64,000 nt of DNA from Agromyces aureus (GCF_001660485.1 NZ_CP013979.1:3410001-3474000), one strand, 5' to 3'. Positions 9,237-18,777 are shown, numbered from the stretch's first letter. Notes: generated from the letters alone by a model not told the origin. Numbers and translations: made by a program.

Positions 9237-9893
9237 CTACGCCCCCTTCACTGCGTTGCGGACGAAAACGAGACGGCCACGCGCACCGGGGACGGCGCCC
9301 TTGACGAGCAGCAGACCCTTCTCGGCGTCGACGGCGTGCACGCGGAGGTTGAGCACGGTCACGCGCTCGCCACCCATGCGGCCGGCCATGCGCATGCCCT
9401 TGAAGACGCGGCTGGGCGTCGACGAGGCACCGATGGAACCGGGCTTGCGGTGGTTGCGGTGCGAACCGTGCGAAGCGGAGACGCCCTTGAAGTTGTGGCG
9501 CTTCATGACACCGGCGAAGCCCTTGCCCTTGCTCGTGCCGACGACGTCGACGAGCTGGCCGGCCTCGAAGGCGCCCTCGACGGGGAGCTCCTGGCCGAGC
9601 GCGTACGACGCGGCGTCCGCGGTGCGGACCTCGGTCACGTGGCGGCGGGGGGTCACACCTGCGGCGGCGAAGTGGCCGGTCGCGGGCTGGTTGACCTTGC
9701 GGGGGTCGATGGCGCCTGCGGCGATCTGCACAGCCTCGTAGCCGTCCTTCTCGACGGTGCGGAGCTGGGTGACCACGTTGGGGGCGATCTCGATGACGGT
9801 CACGGGAACGAGCTTGTTGTTCTCGTCCCACACCTGGGTCATGCCGAGCTTCGTGCCGAGCAGACCCTTCACGTTCTTGGTAGCGGAAGACAT
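9237..9893 (-). CDS. rplC: 50S ribosomal protein L3
   Basis: L3 is an early assembly protein near the peptidyl transferase centre. The 218 residues include [16 protein letters not shown] at the start and the loop [20 protein letters not shown] with [13 protein letters not shown] later. ATG at 9893, eight bases after rpsJ. Confidence 0.97.
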   Translation of the reverse strand: MSSATKNVKGLLGTKLGMTQVWDENNKLVPVTVIEIAPNVVTQLRTVEKDGYEAVQIAAGAIDPRKVNQPATGHFAAAGVTPRRHVTEVRTADAASYALGQELPVEGAFEAGQLVDVVGTSKGKGFAGVMKRHNFKGVSASHGSHRNHRKPGSIGASSTPSRVFKGMRMAGRMGGERVTVLNLRVHAVDAEKGLLLVKGAVPGARGRLVFVRNAVKGA

Positions 9894-9901
9894 CTGTTAC
9901 C

Positions 9902-10210
9902 TCAGAGCTTGATCTCGATGTTGACGTCTGCCGGCAGGTCGAGACGCATGAGCGAGTCGACGGCCTTGGGCGTCGGGTCCACGATGTCGATGAGGCGCTT
10001 GTGGGTGCGCATCTCGAAGTGCTCGCGGCTGTCCTTGTACTTGTGGGGCGAACGGATGACGCACACCACGTTCTTCTCGGTCGGAAGCGGCACGGGGCCG
10101 ACGACCGTGGCGCCCGCGCGGGTCACCGTGTCGACGATCTTGCGCGCCGAGGTGTCGATGACCTCGTGGTCATACGACTTCAGTCGAATGCGGATCTTCT
10201 GTCCCGCCAT
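9902..10210 (-). CDS. rpsJ: 30S ribosomal protein S10
   Basis: S10 is the first gene of the S10 operon and also a transcription antitermination factor (NusE) that partners NusB and NusG. The start is ATG at 10208-10210 ([22 protein letters not shown]), giving the standard 102 residues, with a GAGAGAGAG ribosome-binding stretch ahead. The frame stays open for another 69 codons upstream, but nothing there resembles S10 and no good start is present. [26 protein letters not shown] is intact. Confidence 0.97.
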   Translation of the reverse strand: MAGQKIRIRLKSYDHEVIDTSARKIVDTVTRAGATVVGPVPLPTEKNVVCVIRSPHKYKDSREHFEMRTHKRLIDIVDPTPKAVDSLMRLDLPADVNIEIKL

Positions 10211-10805
10211 GTCGAGCTCTCTCTCTGTCAAGGCGCCATACCCCTTCCGAGGGCATCGGGCGCCGCGTAGCGACTTCTGATGAAGCAACCACTGTTCTTC
10301 TGTCAAAGGCTGTGATCGAGCCTGCCGAACCCACCGCATCGCGGTGACCTCGGCACGCTCGACCACGAGCCGTATCCCCGGAACCTCCTGGACGCCTGCA
10401 TTCCTCGCGGAAGACATGGGTTGCCCAGGGCTGTGTTGGTTTCGGTTCAGTCGTGTTCTGCTGCCCGCGGCCTAACCTGACCCCTTGCGCACGCCGATTC
10501 GGAGGCCCGAGGGCTTCGGTATCGGTGGGAGGGTGGTTATGCACTGCCTGGCAGTGATCCGGACGCACGCACAGCGCACGCCCGAAATGTTGAACTCACC
10601 AAGTTTGCCATATTCGGCACGTTGCTGCAACCCGGGCGTGTCGCGCGTGATTCCGGGCGAGCCCGGCACGTGCACAAGGGCCGAAGCGCCGCGGCCGAAC
10701 CGTCGCATCATCGGTGTACCCGAATTCTCCCACGGCGGCCTGTGAGGGCGCCGGGCATCCGCCAGCCGCTCCCCGTGCGGGCTCGCCAGCGAGGAGGATG
10801 TCGGT
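10211..10805. other. Non-coding region between rpsJ and the OsmC-family gene
   Basis: These 595 bases separate the divergent S10 operon and osmC-like gene and must hold both control regions. On the minus strand a perfect -35 hexamer TTGACA is present at 10301-10306, but I cannot find a convincing -10 at 16-18 bases. A hairpin lies in the presumed S10 leader (10325-10353). A small palindrome CACTGCC-T-GGCAGTG is at 10542-10556. No open frame here resembles a known protein. Confidence 0.5.
10325..10353 (-). promoter_or_regulatory. Stem-loop in the S10 operon leader
   Basis: On the minus strand CACCGC and GCGGTG form a stem around GAT, extended outward through mismatches by CCGA and TCGG. It lies about 115 bases before rpsJ, so it would be in the 5' leader. 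Whether it binds a ribosomal protein is unknown; the comparison with the E. coli S10 leader is inference only. Confidence 0.35.
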
Positions 10806-11270
10806 ATGACGAAGACTCCGGCCACCGGCATCCACCACCGCGAGAGCGCACGCGCGAGCGAGGGCAGCGTCTCGGCCGCCCGCACCGGCGCACGCACCTT
10901 CGAGGGGCGCAACGCGTCCGGTGCGGCCGTCTCCATCGGGCCGGCGGGCACGCCGGGGCACTTCTCCCCCGGCGAACTGCTGAAGCTCGCCCTCGCCGCC
11001 TGCGCGGGCATGAGCGCCGACTCCGTCATCGCGCGCCGGCTCGGCGACGACGTGGCCTTCACGGTCTGGGCGCATGGCAGTTCGGAGCCCGACAATCGCT
11101 ACGACCGCATCGACGAGGAGCTGCTCATCCCGCTCGCGGCGCTCTCCGACGCCGAACGCGAGAAGCTCGCGAAGCTCGTCGACGCGTCGATCGCCCGGAG
11201 TTGCACCGTCGCCCGCAGCGTGGAGCAGGACATCGACATCATCAAGGAGATCGTCGACGTCGGCGAGTGA
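10806..11270 (+). CDS. OsmC/Ohr-family peroxide-handling protein
   Basis: OsmC-family proteins are small thiol-dependent peroxidases that reduce organic hydroperoxides. The 154-residue length fits. The family pattern is visible: SPGELLKLALAACAGMS with Cys66 in the first motif, and a second cysteine, Cys133, in ARSCTVARS. These match the redox cysteine pair. ATG at 10806 is preceded by GAGGAGGA with eight-base spacing. It is the only plus-strand gene between the S10 and str operons and ends 13 bases from the convergent acyltransferase gene. Which hydroperoxides it acts on, and whether it belongs to the Ohr or OsmC branch, cannot be settled here. Confidence 0.85.
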   Translation: MTKTPATGIHHRESARASEGSVSAARTGARTFEGRNASGAAVSIGPAGTPGHFSPGELLKLALAACAGMSADSVIARRLGDDVAFTVWAHGSSEPDNRYDRIDEELLIPLAALSDAEREKLAKLVDASIARSCTVARSVEQDIDIIKEIVDVGE

Positions 11271-11283
11271 GGCGTGGCTTCGG

Positions 11284-12510
11284 TCAGTCGCGGTGATTCT
11301 GACTGCGGCACGCCAGCTCGTCGGCGGCGATGCCGGGCGCGACCGACCCGAGGGCGACGACCCCGGCGAGGGTGAACGCCAAGGCACCCGCGAGCACCCT
11401 CGGGTGCGACCCCACCGGCCCCCTGCGCCGCCGGAAGTGATCCTCGATGAACTGCTTCGAGAGCGCGGCGACGACCAGCGAGACGCCGACGAGCGCGACC
11501 ATGAGCAGCGGCGGGCTCGGAACGCCCGTGATCATCGGCACGAACATGAAGATGGGCCAGTGCCAGAGATAGAGCGAGTACGAGACGTCGCCCATCCACT
11601 GCACGGGTCGCAGGCCGACGACGCCCGCCGTCGACCAGCGGGTCGCGGGCAAACCGGCCCAGATGATCGCGAGCGTTCCGACGACCGGCAGCAGGACCCA
11701 CACCCCGGGGAACGCCTCGGTGTCCTGGAAGGTCGCGATCGGCACGACGATGAGGGCGAGCCCAGCCCACGACGCCGCAGCGCGCACACCCTGACCCGAT
11801 GCGGCGAAGAACCGCGGAGCTGAACTCGCCAGCAGTGCCAGTAGGCCGCCGACCCCGAACTCCCACGCCCGCGCGACCGTCGAGAAGTACGCGAGGTTGT
11901 GGTCCGATCCGATCAGCACGAGCGACCAGGCGAACGATGCCGAAGTGACCGCGCCCAGGACGACCCACAGGATGCGCTGCAGGGAATGCCCGCGCCGACG
12001 GAGGATCCAGAGCGCGAGGAGGATCAGCAGTGGCCAGGCGAGGTAGAACTGCTCCTCGACCGAGAGCGACCAGAAATGCTGCACGGGAGTCGACTCCAGG
12101 TCCGCGGACGCCGGCAGCTGCGAGTCGACCGCGAGCCGCCAGTTCTCGACGTAGAACGTACTCGCCACGATCTCGCGGAAGTAGGCCGCCCAGTCGCGGT
12201 ACGGCGCGAACGCGAGCGTGGCGGCGGAGACCGCGAGCAGCACCGCCATCGCGGCGGGGAGGATGCGTCGCGCACGCCGAACGTAGAACTCGCGGAGCGA
12301 GATGCGGCCGGTGCGATCGACCTCGCGAAGCAGGAGCGCCGTGATCAGGTAGCCCGAGACGACGAAGAACACGTCGACGCCCATGTACCCGGCTGGGGCG
12401 ATGGCCGGCCAGCCGTGGTGCAGCACCACGGCTCCGACCGCGACGGCCCGGAGCGCTTGGATCTCGGGCCGAACAGTCGTGGGGGTCGGAGCTGCCGGGG
12501 GAAACGCCAT
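11284..12510 (-). CDS. Acyltransferase 3 (OafA/YrhL-type) integral membrane protein
   Basis: Acyltransferase-3 proteins O-acylate surface glycans or other envelope molecules. The 408 residues show the family motifs RPEIQALRAVAV (residues 14-25), a histidine pair at about 31-32, GVDVFFVVSGYLIT (44-57) and the basic FYVRRARRILPA (75-86), followed by a ladder of hydrophobic helices to about residue 400. Larger relatives carry a C-terminal SGNH esterase domain after the last helix. Here the protein stops just after that helix (ADELACRSQNHRD), so no SGNH domain is encoded. The start ATG at 12508-12510 lies seven bases after a TACGCT box, suggesting a leaderless mRNA. The acyl acceptor is unknown. 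Confidence 0.88.
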   Translation of the reverse strand: MAFPPAAPTPTTVRPEIQALRAVAVGAVVLHHGWPAIAPAGYMGVDVFFVVSGYLITALLLREVDRTGRISLREFYVRRARRILPAAMAVLLAVSAATLAFAPYRDWAAYFREIVASTFYVENWRLAVDSQLPASADLESTPVQHFWSLSVEEQFYLAWPLLILLALWILRRRGHSLQRILWVVLGAVTSASFAWSLVLIGSDHNLAYFSTVARAWEFGVGGLLALLASSAPRFFAASGQGVRAAASWAGLALIVVPIATFQDTEAFPGVWVLLPVVGTLAIIWAGLPATRWSTAGVVGLRPVQWMGDVSYSLYLWHWPIFMFVPMITGVPSPPLLMVALVGVSLVVAALSKQFIEDHFRRRRGPVGSHPRVLAGALAFTLAGVVALGSVAPGIAADELACRSQNHRD

Positions 12511-12517
12511 CCCGTCC

Positions 12518-12523
12518 AGCGTA
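12518..12523 (-). promoter_or_regulatory. -10 box (TACGCT) for a leaderless acyltransferase mRNA
   Basis: TACGCT on the minus strand is followed by seven bases and then the ATG. This is the TANNNT spacing that puts transcription start at or next to the start codon in actinobacteria. No Shine-Dalgarno sequence is present. Confidence 0.5.
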
Positions 12524-12624
12524 ACCCGCTCGGGGGGTACGCGACATGTCGGCGGCGTTACGGCCACCCGTGCATCCGGTGTGTACGAAGTGCACGAGCG
12601 TACCTGCACACCCCGGAAACGCCA

Positions 12625-12658
12625 GAACGGGGCCGGACCCGAAGGTCCGACCCCGTTC
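12625..12658 (-). terminator. Terminator of the str operon after tuf
   Basis: A 15-bp stem (arms GAACGGGGTCGGACC and GGTCCGGCCCCGTTC on the minus strand, one G-U pair) is closed by a TTCG tetraloop. It begins about 21 bases after the tuf stop. The tail is only weakly T-rich, common in high-GC actinobacteria. Confidence 0.9.
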
Positions 12659-12679
12659 AAGGTCGCAATCGCGAAGGTC

Positions 12680-13873
12680 TTACTTGAGGACCTTCGTGAC
12701 GGTACCGGCGCCGACGGTGCGGCCACCCTCACGGATGGCGAAGCCGAGGCCCTCCTCCATGGCGATCGGCTGGATCAGCGCGACCGTCATGTCGGTGGTG
12801 TCGCCGGGCATGACCATCTCGGTGCCCTCGGGCAGCGTGATGACGCCGGTGACGTCGGTGGTGCGGAAGTAGAACTGCGGACGGTAGTTCGCGTAGAACG
12901 GGTTGTGACGCCCACCCTCATCCTTGGACAGGATGTACGCGGTGCCCTCGAAGTCCGTGTGCGGGGTGACCGAGCCGGGGGCCACGACGACCTGGCCGCG
13001 CTCGACGTCCTCGCGCTTGGTGCCACGGAGGAGAAGACCGCAGTTCTCGCCGGCCCAGGCCTCGTCGAGCTGCTTGTGGAACATCTCGATACCCGTGACC
13101 GTGGTCTTCTGCGTCGGGCGGATGCCGACGATCTCGACCTCGGAGTTGATCTTCAGCGTGCCACGCTCGGCGCGGCCCGTGACGACGGTGCCACGACCGG
13201 TGATCGTGAAGACGTCTTCGACCGGCATGAGGAACGGCTTGTCGCGGTCGCGCACGGGGTCCGGCACGGAGTCGTCGACAGCGGTCATGAGCTCGAGAAC
13301 CGACTCGACCCACTTCTCGTCGCCCTCGAGAGCCTTGAGGCCCGAGACGCGGACGACCGGAGCGTCGTCGCCGTCGAAGCCCTGGCTCGAGAGCAGCTCG
13401 CGAACCTCGAGCTCGACGAGCTCCAGGATCTCCTCGTCGTCGACCATGTCGGACTTGTTCAGCGCGACGAGCAGGTAGGGAACGCCGACCTGCTTGGCGA
13501 GCAGCACGTGCTCACGCGTCTGAGCCATCGGGCCGTCGGTGGCGGCGACCACGAGGATCGCGCCGTCCATCTGAGCCGCACCGGTGATCATGTTCTTGAT
13601 GTAGTCGGCGTGACCGGGAGCGTCGACGTGCGCGTAGTGGCGCTTCGGCGTCTCGTACTCGACGTGCGAGATGTTGATCGTGATGCCGCGCTGGCGCTCT
13701 TCGGGAGCCGAGTCGATCGACGCGAAGTCGCGCTGAACGTTGGTCGCCGAGGGGTACTTGTCAGCAAGCACCTTCGAGATCGCCGCGGTGAGCGTGGTCT
13801 TGCCGTGGTCGACGTGACCGATGGTTCCGATGTTGACGTGCGGCTTGGTCCGCTCGAACTTGGCCTTAGCCAC
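12680..13873 (-). CDS. tuf: Elongation factor Tu
   Basis: EF-Tu is the GTPase that delivers aminoacyl-tRNA to the ribosome. It has 397 residues, with the P-loop GHVDHGKT at 19-26, switch [25 protein letters not shown], the NKSD guanine-specificity motif, and domains 2 and 3 ending in the canonical [14 protein letters not shown]. Translation starts with GTG at 13871-13873, seven bases after AGGAGG. It is the last gene of the str operon, 134 bases after fusA; that gap shows no gene and no firm promoter. Confidence 0.98.
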   Translation of the reverse strand: MAKAKFERTKPHVNIGTIGHVDHGKTTLTAAISKVLADKYPSATNVQRDFASIDSAPEERQRGITINISHVEYETPKRHYAHVDAPGHADYIKNMITGAAQMDGAILVVAATDGPMAQTREHVLLAKQVGVPYLLVALNKSDMVDDEEILELVELEVRELLSSQGFDGDDAPVVRVSGLKALEGDEKWVESVLELMTAVDDSVPDPVRDRDKPFLMPVEDVFTITGRGTVVTGRAERGTLKINSEVEIVGIRPTQKTTVTGIEMFHKQLDEAWAGENCGLLLRGTKREDVERGQVVVAPGSVTPHTDFEGTAYILSKDEGGRHNPFYANYRPQFYFRTTDVTGVITLPEGTEMVMPGDTTDMTVALIQPIAMEEGLGFAIREGGRTVGAGTVTKVLK

Positions 13874-14007
13874 TGTGGGTCCTCCTCAGGACTCGTGTAG
13901 ATCTCCGGGCGCTGGATTGCGACCGGCGAGCTACGGGGTTTGTAGATATGTTACGCGAACCGGCTGGCTCGTGGGTCGGAGAGGGCCAAGGCCCCCGCCA
14001 GGGAGAT

Positions 14008-16122
14008 TTATTCGCCCTTGTTCTTCTGGACGATCTCGTCGGCGACAGCCTTCGGGACCTCCGCGTAGCTGTCGAACGTCATCGAGTAGACCGCGCGGCC
14101 CGAGGTCTTGGACCGCAGGTCGCCGATGTAGCCGAACATCTCCGACAGGGGCACGTTGGCGCGAATGACCTTCACGCCGCTCGCGTCCTCCATGGACTGG
14201 ATCTGACCGCGGCGCGAGTTCAGGTCGCCGATGACATCACCCATGTATTCCTCAGGGGTGCGCACCTCGACGGCCATCAGCGGCTCGAGCAGAACCGGGT
14301 TCGCCTTCCGAGCGGCTTCCTTGAAGCCCATCGAGCCGGCGATCTTGAACGCCATCTCCGAGGAGTCGACGTCGTGTGCGGCGCCGTCGAGCAGGCTCGC
14401 CCTGACGCCGACCATCGGGTATCCGGCCAGGATGCCGTACTGCATGGCGTCCTGGAATCCGGCATCGACCGAGGGGATGTACTCGCGGGGAACGCGTCCA
14501 CCGGAGGTCTTGTTCTCGAACAGGTAGGTCTGCTCGGCCGTGACCTCGAGGGGCTCGAGCGCGAACTGGATCTTCGCGAACTGGCCGGATCCACCCGTCT
14601 GCTTCTTGTGGGTGTAGTCGTGCTTCTCGACCGCGCGCTTGATGGTCTCGCGGTACGCGACCTGGGGCTTGCCCACGTTGGCCTCGACGTTGAACTCGCG
14701 CTTCATGCGGTCGACCAGGATGTCGAGGTGGAGCTCGCCCATGCCCTTGATGACCGTCTGACCGGTCTCCTGGTTCTGCTCGGTGCGGAAGGTCGGGTCC
14801 TCTTCGGCGAGCTTCTGGATCGCCGTGCCGAGCTTCTCCTGGTCGGCCTTGGTCTTCGGCTCGATGGCGACCTCGATGACGGGCTCGGGGAAGGTCATCG
14901 ACTCGAGGACGACCTGGTTGTTCGGGTCGCTCAGCGTGTCGCCGGTCGTGGTGTCCTTCAGACCGATGACGGCGTAGATGTTGCCGGCGGTCACCGAGTC
15001 GATCGGGATCTCCTTGTTGGCGTGCATCTGGAAGATCTTGCCGATGCGCTCCTTCTTGCCCTTGGTCGAGTTGATGACCTGGGCACCGCTGTCGAGGCGG
15101 CCGGAGTAGACGCGGACGTAGGTGAGGCGACCGAAGAACGGGTGCACCGCGACCTTGAACGCGAGCGCGGTGAACGGCTCGTCGGCGTCGGCGTGACGCA
15201 TGACGACCTTCTCCTCGTCGCGAGCGTCGTGGGCCTCGATGGCCGGCACGTCGAGCGGCGACGGGAGGAAGTCGATGACGGCGTCGAGCATCGGCTGCAC
15301 GCCGCGGTTCTTGAACGCGGAACCGCAGAGCACGGGGTAGATCTCGGAGTTGACGGTGAGCTTGCGGATCGCGGCCTTGATCTCGGCCACGGTCAGCTCT
15401 TCGCCGCCGAAGTACTTCTCCATGAGGTCGTCGCTGGTCTCGGCGACGACTTCGAGCAGGGCCGTGCGGTATTCCGCGGCCTTCTCGACGAGGTCGGCGG
15501 GGATCTCCTCGATGGCGTACTTGGCGCCCATCTCAACGTCACCCTTTGCATCGCCGCGCCACGTGAGTGCGCGCATTTCGATGAGGTCGACGACGCCCTC
15601 GAACTGCGACTCGGAACCGATCGGGAGCTGCAGCACGAGCGGCTTGGCGCCCAGGCGGCTGACGATCGTGTCGACCGTGTAGTAGAAGTCGGCGCCGAGC
15701 TTGTCCATCTTGTTGACGAAGCAGATGCGCGGGACGTTGTACTTGTCGGCCTGACGCCAGACGGTCTCGGACTGGGGCTCGACGCCCTCCTTGCCGTCGA
15801 AGACGGCGACGGCACCGTCGAGCACGCGGAGCGAACGCTCGACCTCGACCGTGAAGTCCACGTGGCCGGGGGTGTCGATGATGTTGATCTGGTTCTTGTT
15901 CCAGTAGCAGGTCACGGCGGCGGACGTGATCGTGATGCCGCGCTCCTTCTCCTGCTCCATCCAGTCGGTGGTCGAGGCACCGTCGTGCGTCTCACCGATC
16001 TTGTGGTTGACGCCCGTGTAGAACAGGATGCGCTCGGTGGTGGTGGTCTTGCCGGCATCGATGTGGGCCATGATGCCGATGTTGCGGACCTTGCTCAGGT
16101 CGGTGAGCACGTCTTGTGCCAC
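14008..16122 (-). CDS. fusA: Elongation factor G
   Basis: EF-G is the GTPase driving translocation and, with RRF, ribosome recycling. The 704 residues include the P-loop AHIDAGKT (19-26), [17 protein letters not shown], the [10 protein letters not shown] specificity motif, and the C-terminal domains with [20 protein letters not shown]. Translation starts with GTG at 16120-16122, with GGAGG upstream. It lies between rpsG and tuf in the str operon. Confidence 0.98.
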   Translation of the reverse strand: MAQDVLTDLSKVRNIGIMAHIDAGKTTTTERILFYTGVNHKIGETHDGASTTDWMEQEKERGITITSAAVTCYWNKNQINIIDTPGHVDFTVEVERSLRVLDGAVAVFDGKEGVEPQSETVWRQADKYNVPRICFVNKMDKLGADFYYTVDTIVSRLGAKPLVLQLPIGSESQFEGVVDLIEMRALTWRGDAKGDVEMGAKYAIEEIPADLVEKAAEYRTALLEVVAETSDDLMEKYFGGEELTVAEIKAAIRKLTVNSEIYPVLCGSAFKNRGVQPMLDAVIDFLPSPLDVPAIEAHDARDEEKVVMRHADADEPFTALAFKVAVHPFFGRLTYVRVYSGRLDSGAQVINSTKGKKERIGKIFQMHANKEIPIDSVTAGNIYAVIGLKDTTTGDTLSDPNNQVVLESMTFPEPVIEVAIEPKTKADQEKLGTAIQKLAEEDPTFRTEQNQETGQTVIKGMGELHLDILVDRMKREFNVEANVGKPQVAYRETIKRAVEKHDYTHKKQTGGSGQFAKIQFALEPLEVTAEQTYLFENKTSGGRVPREYIPSVDAGFQDAMQYGILAGYPMVGVRASLLDGAAHDVDSSEMAFKIAGSMGFKEAARKANPVLLEPLMAVEVRTPEEYMGDVIGDLNSRRGQIQSMEDASGVKVIRANVPLSEMFGYIGDLRSKTSGRAVYSMTFDSYAEVPKAVADEIVQKNKGE

Positions 16123-16162
16123 GGGGGTTCCTCCGGGAAGTCAAGAAGGGAAAGAGAGGGGG

Positions 16163-16199
16163 GAGCGGATGCCGCAAGCCGAAGCCGCGGCATCCGCTC
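16163..16199. repeat. Inverted pair of the GCGGATGCCGC motif between rpsG and fusA
   Basis: The arms GAGCGGATGCCGC (16163-16175) and GCGGCATCCGCTC (16187-16199) are perfectly complementary over 13 bp around an 11-base loop. The element lies six bases after the rpsG stop. It may act as an intercistronic processing or stability hairpin. It is built from two copies of a 9-mer enriched across the window. Confidence 0.75.
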
Positions 16200-16205
16200 G
16201 GCCTG

Positions 16206-16676
16206 CTACCAGCGGTAGTGGGCGAATGCGCGGTTCGACTCGGCCATCTTGTGCGTGTCTTCACGACGCTTGACGGCTGCACCGAGGCTGTTCGACGCGT
16301 CGAGGATCTCGTTGGTGAGACGCTCGGTCATCGTCTTCTCGCGACGGGCCTTCGCGTAGCTCGTGAGCCAGCGGAGGGCGAGGGTGTTGGCGCGGTGCGG
16401 CTTGACCTCGACGGGGACCTGGTAGGTCGATCCGCCGACGCGGCGCGAACGCACCTCGAGGGTCGGGCGCACGTTGTCGAGCGCCTTCTTGAGCACCGTG
16501 ACGGCGTCCTGGCCGGACTTGGTGGCCACGTTCTCGAGCGCTTCGTACACGATGCGCTGAGCGAGGTCCTTCTTGCCGTCGACGAGGATCTTGTTGACGA
16601 GCTGGCTGACGACCGGCGACCCGTAGACGGGGTCGGCGACGACGGGGCGCTTCGGAGCGGGTCCCTTGCGAGGCAT
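16206..16676 (-). CDS. rpsG: 30S ribosomal protein S7
   Basis: S7 nucleates assembly of the head of the small subunit. Its 156 residues are standard, with [20 protein letters not shown] at the start, [12 protein letters not shown], and the [14 protein letters not shown] end. ATG at 16676 overlaps the rpsL stop (TAATG). Confidence 0.97.
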   Translation of the reverse strand: MPRKGPAPKRPVVADPVYGSPVVSQLVNKILVDGKKDLAQRIVYEALENVATKSGQDAVTVLKKALDNVRPTLEVRSRRVGGSTYQVPVEVKPHRANTLALRWLTSYAKARREKTMTERLTNEILDASNSLGAAVKRREDTHKMAESNRAFAHYRW

Positions 16677-17050
16677 TACTTCTTCTCCATCTTCGCGCCG
16701 TACTTGCTGCGACCCTGCTTGCGGCTCTTCACGGCCTGCGTGTCGAGCGCGCCACGGACGATCTTGTAGCGCACACCGGGGAGGTCCTTCACACGACCGC
16801 CGCGGATGAGCACCATCGAGTGCTCCTGCAGGTTGTGGCCCTCACCGGGGATGTAGGCCGTGACCTCGGTGCCGTTCGAGAGCTTCACACGAGCGACCTT
16901 GCGGAGCGCGGAGTTCGGCTTCTTCGGGGTGGTGGTGTACACGCGCGTGCACACGCCGCGCTGCTGGGGGTTGGCCTTCAGGGCGGGAGCCTTGGTCTTG
17001 GTGACCTTCGGCGAGCGACCCTTGCGGACCAACTGCTGAATCGTTGGCAC
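16676..17050 (-). CDS. rpsL: 30S ribosomal protein S12
   Basis: S12 controls decoding accuracy and is the streptomycin target protein. Start is GTG at 17048-17050 ([14 protein letters not shown]) after AAGGAGAAG, giving 124 residues. The [17 protein letters not shown] loop and the [10 protein letters not shown] loop have the usual lysines, so no streptomycin-resistance substitution is seen at the classic positions. An in-frame extension upstream has no family support. It opens the str operon. Confidence 0.97.
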   Translation of the reverse strand: MPTIQQLVRKGRSPKVTKTKAPALKANPQQRGVCTRVYTTTPKKPNSALRKVARVKLSNGTEVTAYIPGEGHNLQEHSMVLIRGGRVKDLPGVRYKIVRGALDTQAVKSRKQGRSKYGAKMEKK

Positions 17051-17105
17051 TGCTTCTCCTTGTTGGTGCTGCACGGTGACAGCTTTGATGGATTTCACAT
17101 CACGA

Positions 17106-17146
17106 CCCACCGTCCGCGCGAAACCGCGTGGACGTAGTGTGGTGGG
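17106..17146 (-). promoter_or_regulatory. Structured 5' leader of the str operon
   Basis: On the minus strand an inner hairpin GTCCACGCG-GTTT-CGCGCGGAC (one mismatch; 17112-17133) is enclosed by CCCACC and GGTGGG (17106-17111 and 17141-17146). It lies about 55-95 bases before rpsL and downstream of the promoter, so it would be transcribed. A regulatory role is inference. Confidence 0.4.
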
Positions 17147-17203
17147 TATGCCGTGGGGGCGAGACGCCCTGAATGCGCACGTCGAAACGCGCACACCCGA
17201 TCT

Positions 17204-17232
17204 ATGGTAATGCCGCGTAACGTTGCGGTCAA
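17204..17232 (-). promoter_or_regulatory. Sigma-A-type promoter of the str operon
   Basis: On the minus strand TTGACC (17227-17232), a 17-base spacer and TACCAT (17204-17209) form a near-consensus promoter. Transcription would start near 17197, leaving a leader of about 145 bases before rpsL. Confidence 0.8.
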
Positions 17233-17295
17233 ATGGGGGCGGATGCCGCGGGCGGCTGCCCAGCGCACTCGCAGGTGCTGCTCAGCCGGCAGAGG

Positions 17296-17943
17296 TCAGC
17301 CCGGCCAGCCGGGGGCGTCGAGCTCGCGGTCGAGATCGGCGAGCATGTCGGCCACCTGCGGCTCGACGAGGCGCTCGACCGCGTTGCCGATGCGATAGCG
17401 GTGCTGGGCCAGCTCGACGCAGATGCGTCGGCCGAGCTGCTTGGCGAACTCGTCGGCGAGGCGCACCTCCTCGCGGAGGGCCTCCTTCTCTTCCGGCGTG
17501 AACGGCCTCGGCGCGGGTTCGGCGGCCTCGGCGGCGGCCTCCTGCTCGAGTCCGCCGAGCGTGAACAGGAACGGCTGGTCGGCCACCGGCTCGGGGTCGA
17601 CCTCGAGGCCGGCGAACTCGGGGTCCAGCCCCTCGCCCGCGCGGTACGGACGGCGTGCCTTGCGCTCCTCGGCGAGCCGGATCTCGCGGTGCAGCATCGG
17701 CAGGTTGCGGGCGGTGTAGTCGTCGACGGCGAGGTCGATGACCCCCTTCATGCGCATCGAGAACGAGTGCTGCACCGGATGCGGCACGTCGACGTCGAGG
17801 CCGGCCGCGGCGAGGATCGGCGAGCCGAAGCATCGCTGGCAGAGGCGCACCCGTGATCGGTGCGTGCCGGGTCGCCACCGCGGCAGCCATTGCAGCCAGC
17901 GGTCGACCTCGTGGCTCACGCGCGCCTCGACCGAACCCTCCAC
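17296..17943 (-). CDS. Conserved actinobacterial protein of unknown function
   Basis: About 215 residues that I do not recognise. The N-terminal part has a run of aromatic and basic residues (EVDRWLQWLPRW) and a CxxC pair in RLCQRCFG near residue 35, which could bind metal. The middle is acidic. The C-terminal third is a predicted long helix (TPEEKEALREEVRLADEFAKQLGRRICVELAQHRYRIGNAVERLV). No signal peptide or membrane segment is visible. The start GTG at 17943 is chosen because TATCGT lies seven bases before it (leaderless pattern); GTG codons at 17952 or further downstream are alternatives. It is divergent from the YigZ-family gene. Confidence 0.6.
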   Translation of the reverse strand: MEGSVEARVSHEVDRWLQWLPRWRPGTHRSRVRLCQRCFGSPILAAAGLDVDVPHPVQHSFSMRMKGVIDLAVDDYTARNLPMLHREIRLAEERKARRPYRAGEGLDPEFAGLEVDPEPVADQPFLFTLGGLEQEAAAEAAEPAPRPFTPEEKEALREEVRLADEFAKQLGRRICVELAQHRYRIGNAVERLVEPQVADMLADLDRELDAPGWPG

Positions 17944-17950
17944 GAGGATC

Positions 17951-17956
17951 ACGATA
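17951..17956 (-). promoter_or_regulatory. -10 box (TATCGT) for a leaderless mRNA
   Basis: TATCGT on the minus strand ends seven bases before the GTG at 17941-17943. No ribosome-binding site is found ahead of that codon, which fits a leaderless transcript. Confidence 0.45.
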
Positions 17957-18048
17957 GCGCCGCAGGCGTCCGGCGGCGCGCGTTGCGCCTCGCCCGGCCG
18001 CCGTCAGGCGGGTTCGGCCCGCCGACGACGGCCCCGGAGAATGGAGTC

Positions 18049-18690
18049 ATGGCCGCGGCATCCGGAACCTACACGACCGTCGCGGCGCGCGTTCGGACGG
18101 AGATCGAGATCGAACGCTCGCGATTCGTCTGCGTGCTCGAACGCGTCGGCGACGAGGATGCCGCGCGCGAGGTCGTCGCGGCGGTGCGGGCGGCCGAGCC
18201 GAAGGCCCGACACCACTGCACCGCGTTCGTCATCGGCGCGCGCGGCGAGCTGGTGCGGTCGAGCGACGACGGCGAGCCCTCGGGGACGGCCGGACAGCCG
18301 ATGCTCGAGGCGCTGCGCGGCGAAGGGCTCTCCGACGTCGTCGCCGTGGTCAGCCGGTACTTCGGCGGCCTGCTGCTCGGCACGGGCGGTCTCGTGCGCG
18401 CGTACACGGCCTCGGTGCAGGCGTCGGCACGGGCCGCGACACGGGTGACCCGCAGCCTCCGCACCACGGTCGAGGTGCACGCCGACTACGAACGCGGGCC
18501 GTCGCTCGAGGCCGAGCTGCGCCGCCTCGGCCACGTGCCGCTCCACGTCGAGTACGGCGCCGGCATGCGCATCGACGTCGGCGTGCCGCCCGCCGACACC
18601 GACGCCTTCGCCGCGCGCATCGCCGAGCTCACGGGCGGCGCGGCCCGCGTCGAGCCCGCGGCGACCGCGTACGTCGACGACCCGGCGTGA
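18049..18690 (+). CDS. YigZ/IMPACT-family protein
   Basis: The UPF0029/IMPACT family comprises proteins of about 200-215 residues with an N-terminal IMPACT fold and a C-terminal DUF1949-like domain. Family features visible here are IERSRFVCVLERVGDEDAAREVV, the HHCTAFVIG strand, SDDGEPSGTAGQPMLEAL and VVSRYFGGLLLGTGGLVRAYT, all at expected positions in the first 130 residues. The biochemical role is not settled in bacteria; eukaryotic relatives modulate GCN2. ATG at 18049 has GGAGA about nine bases ahead. A copy of the CGGCATCCG motif follows within five bases of the stop. Confidence 0.9.
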   Translation: MAAASGTYTTVAARVRTEIEIERSRFVCVLERVGDEDAAREVVAAVRAAEPKARHHCTAFVIGARGELVRSSDDGEPSGTAGQPMLEALRGEGLSDVVAVVSRYFGGLLLGTGGLVRAYTASVQASARAATRVTRSLRTTVEVHADYERGPSLEAELRRLGHVPLHVEYGAGMRIDVGVPPADTDAFAARIAELTGGAARVEPAATAYVDDPA

Positions 18691-18777
18691 CGCGGCATCC
18701 GCTGTTCGATGCACCGTTCGCAATCCCCCAGTCGGTCGAGCGGGTTCGGTCAGGTGCCGACGGTCACGCGCTGACGG

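Noticed and set aside
7156-10280. Plus-strand frames of 500-570 codons opposite rplB-rplC
   Set aside because: They arise from high third-position GC of the ribosomal genes and span several real gene boundaries.
10277-10306. S10 operon promoter at TTGACA (10301-10306)
   Set aside because: The -35 is perfect, but at 16-18 bases only TCATCA or similar is found, so I did not call it a promoter.
10211-10417. In-frame N-terminal extension of rpsJ
   Set aside because: The frame stays open by chance; S10 length is exact from 10210 and the extension has no S10 similarity.
13874-14007. A separate tuf promoter in the fusA-tuf gap
   Set aside because: TAACAT/CATATC sequences are present on the minus strand but no acceptable -35 at the right distance.
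17296-17943. Calling the gene a zinc-ribbon regulator from its CQRC pair
   Set aside because: A single CxxC pair without partner cysteines is too little evidence.
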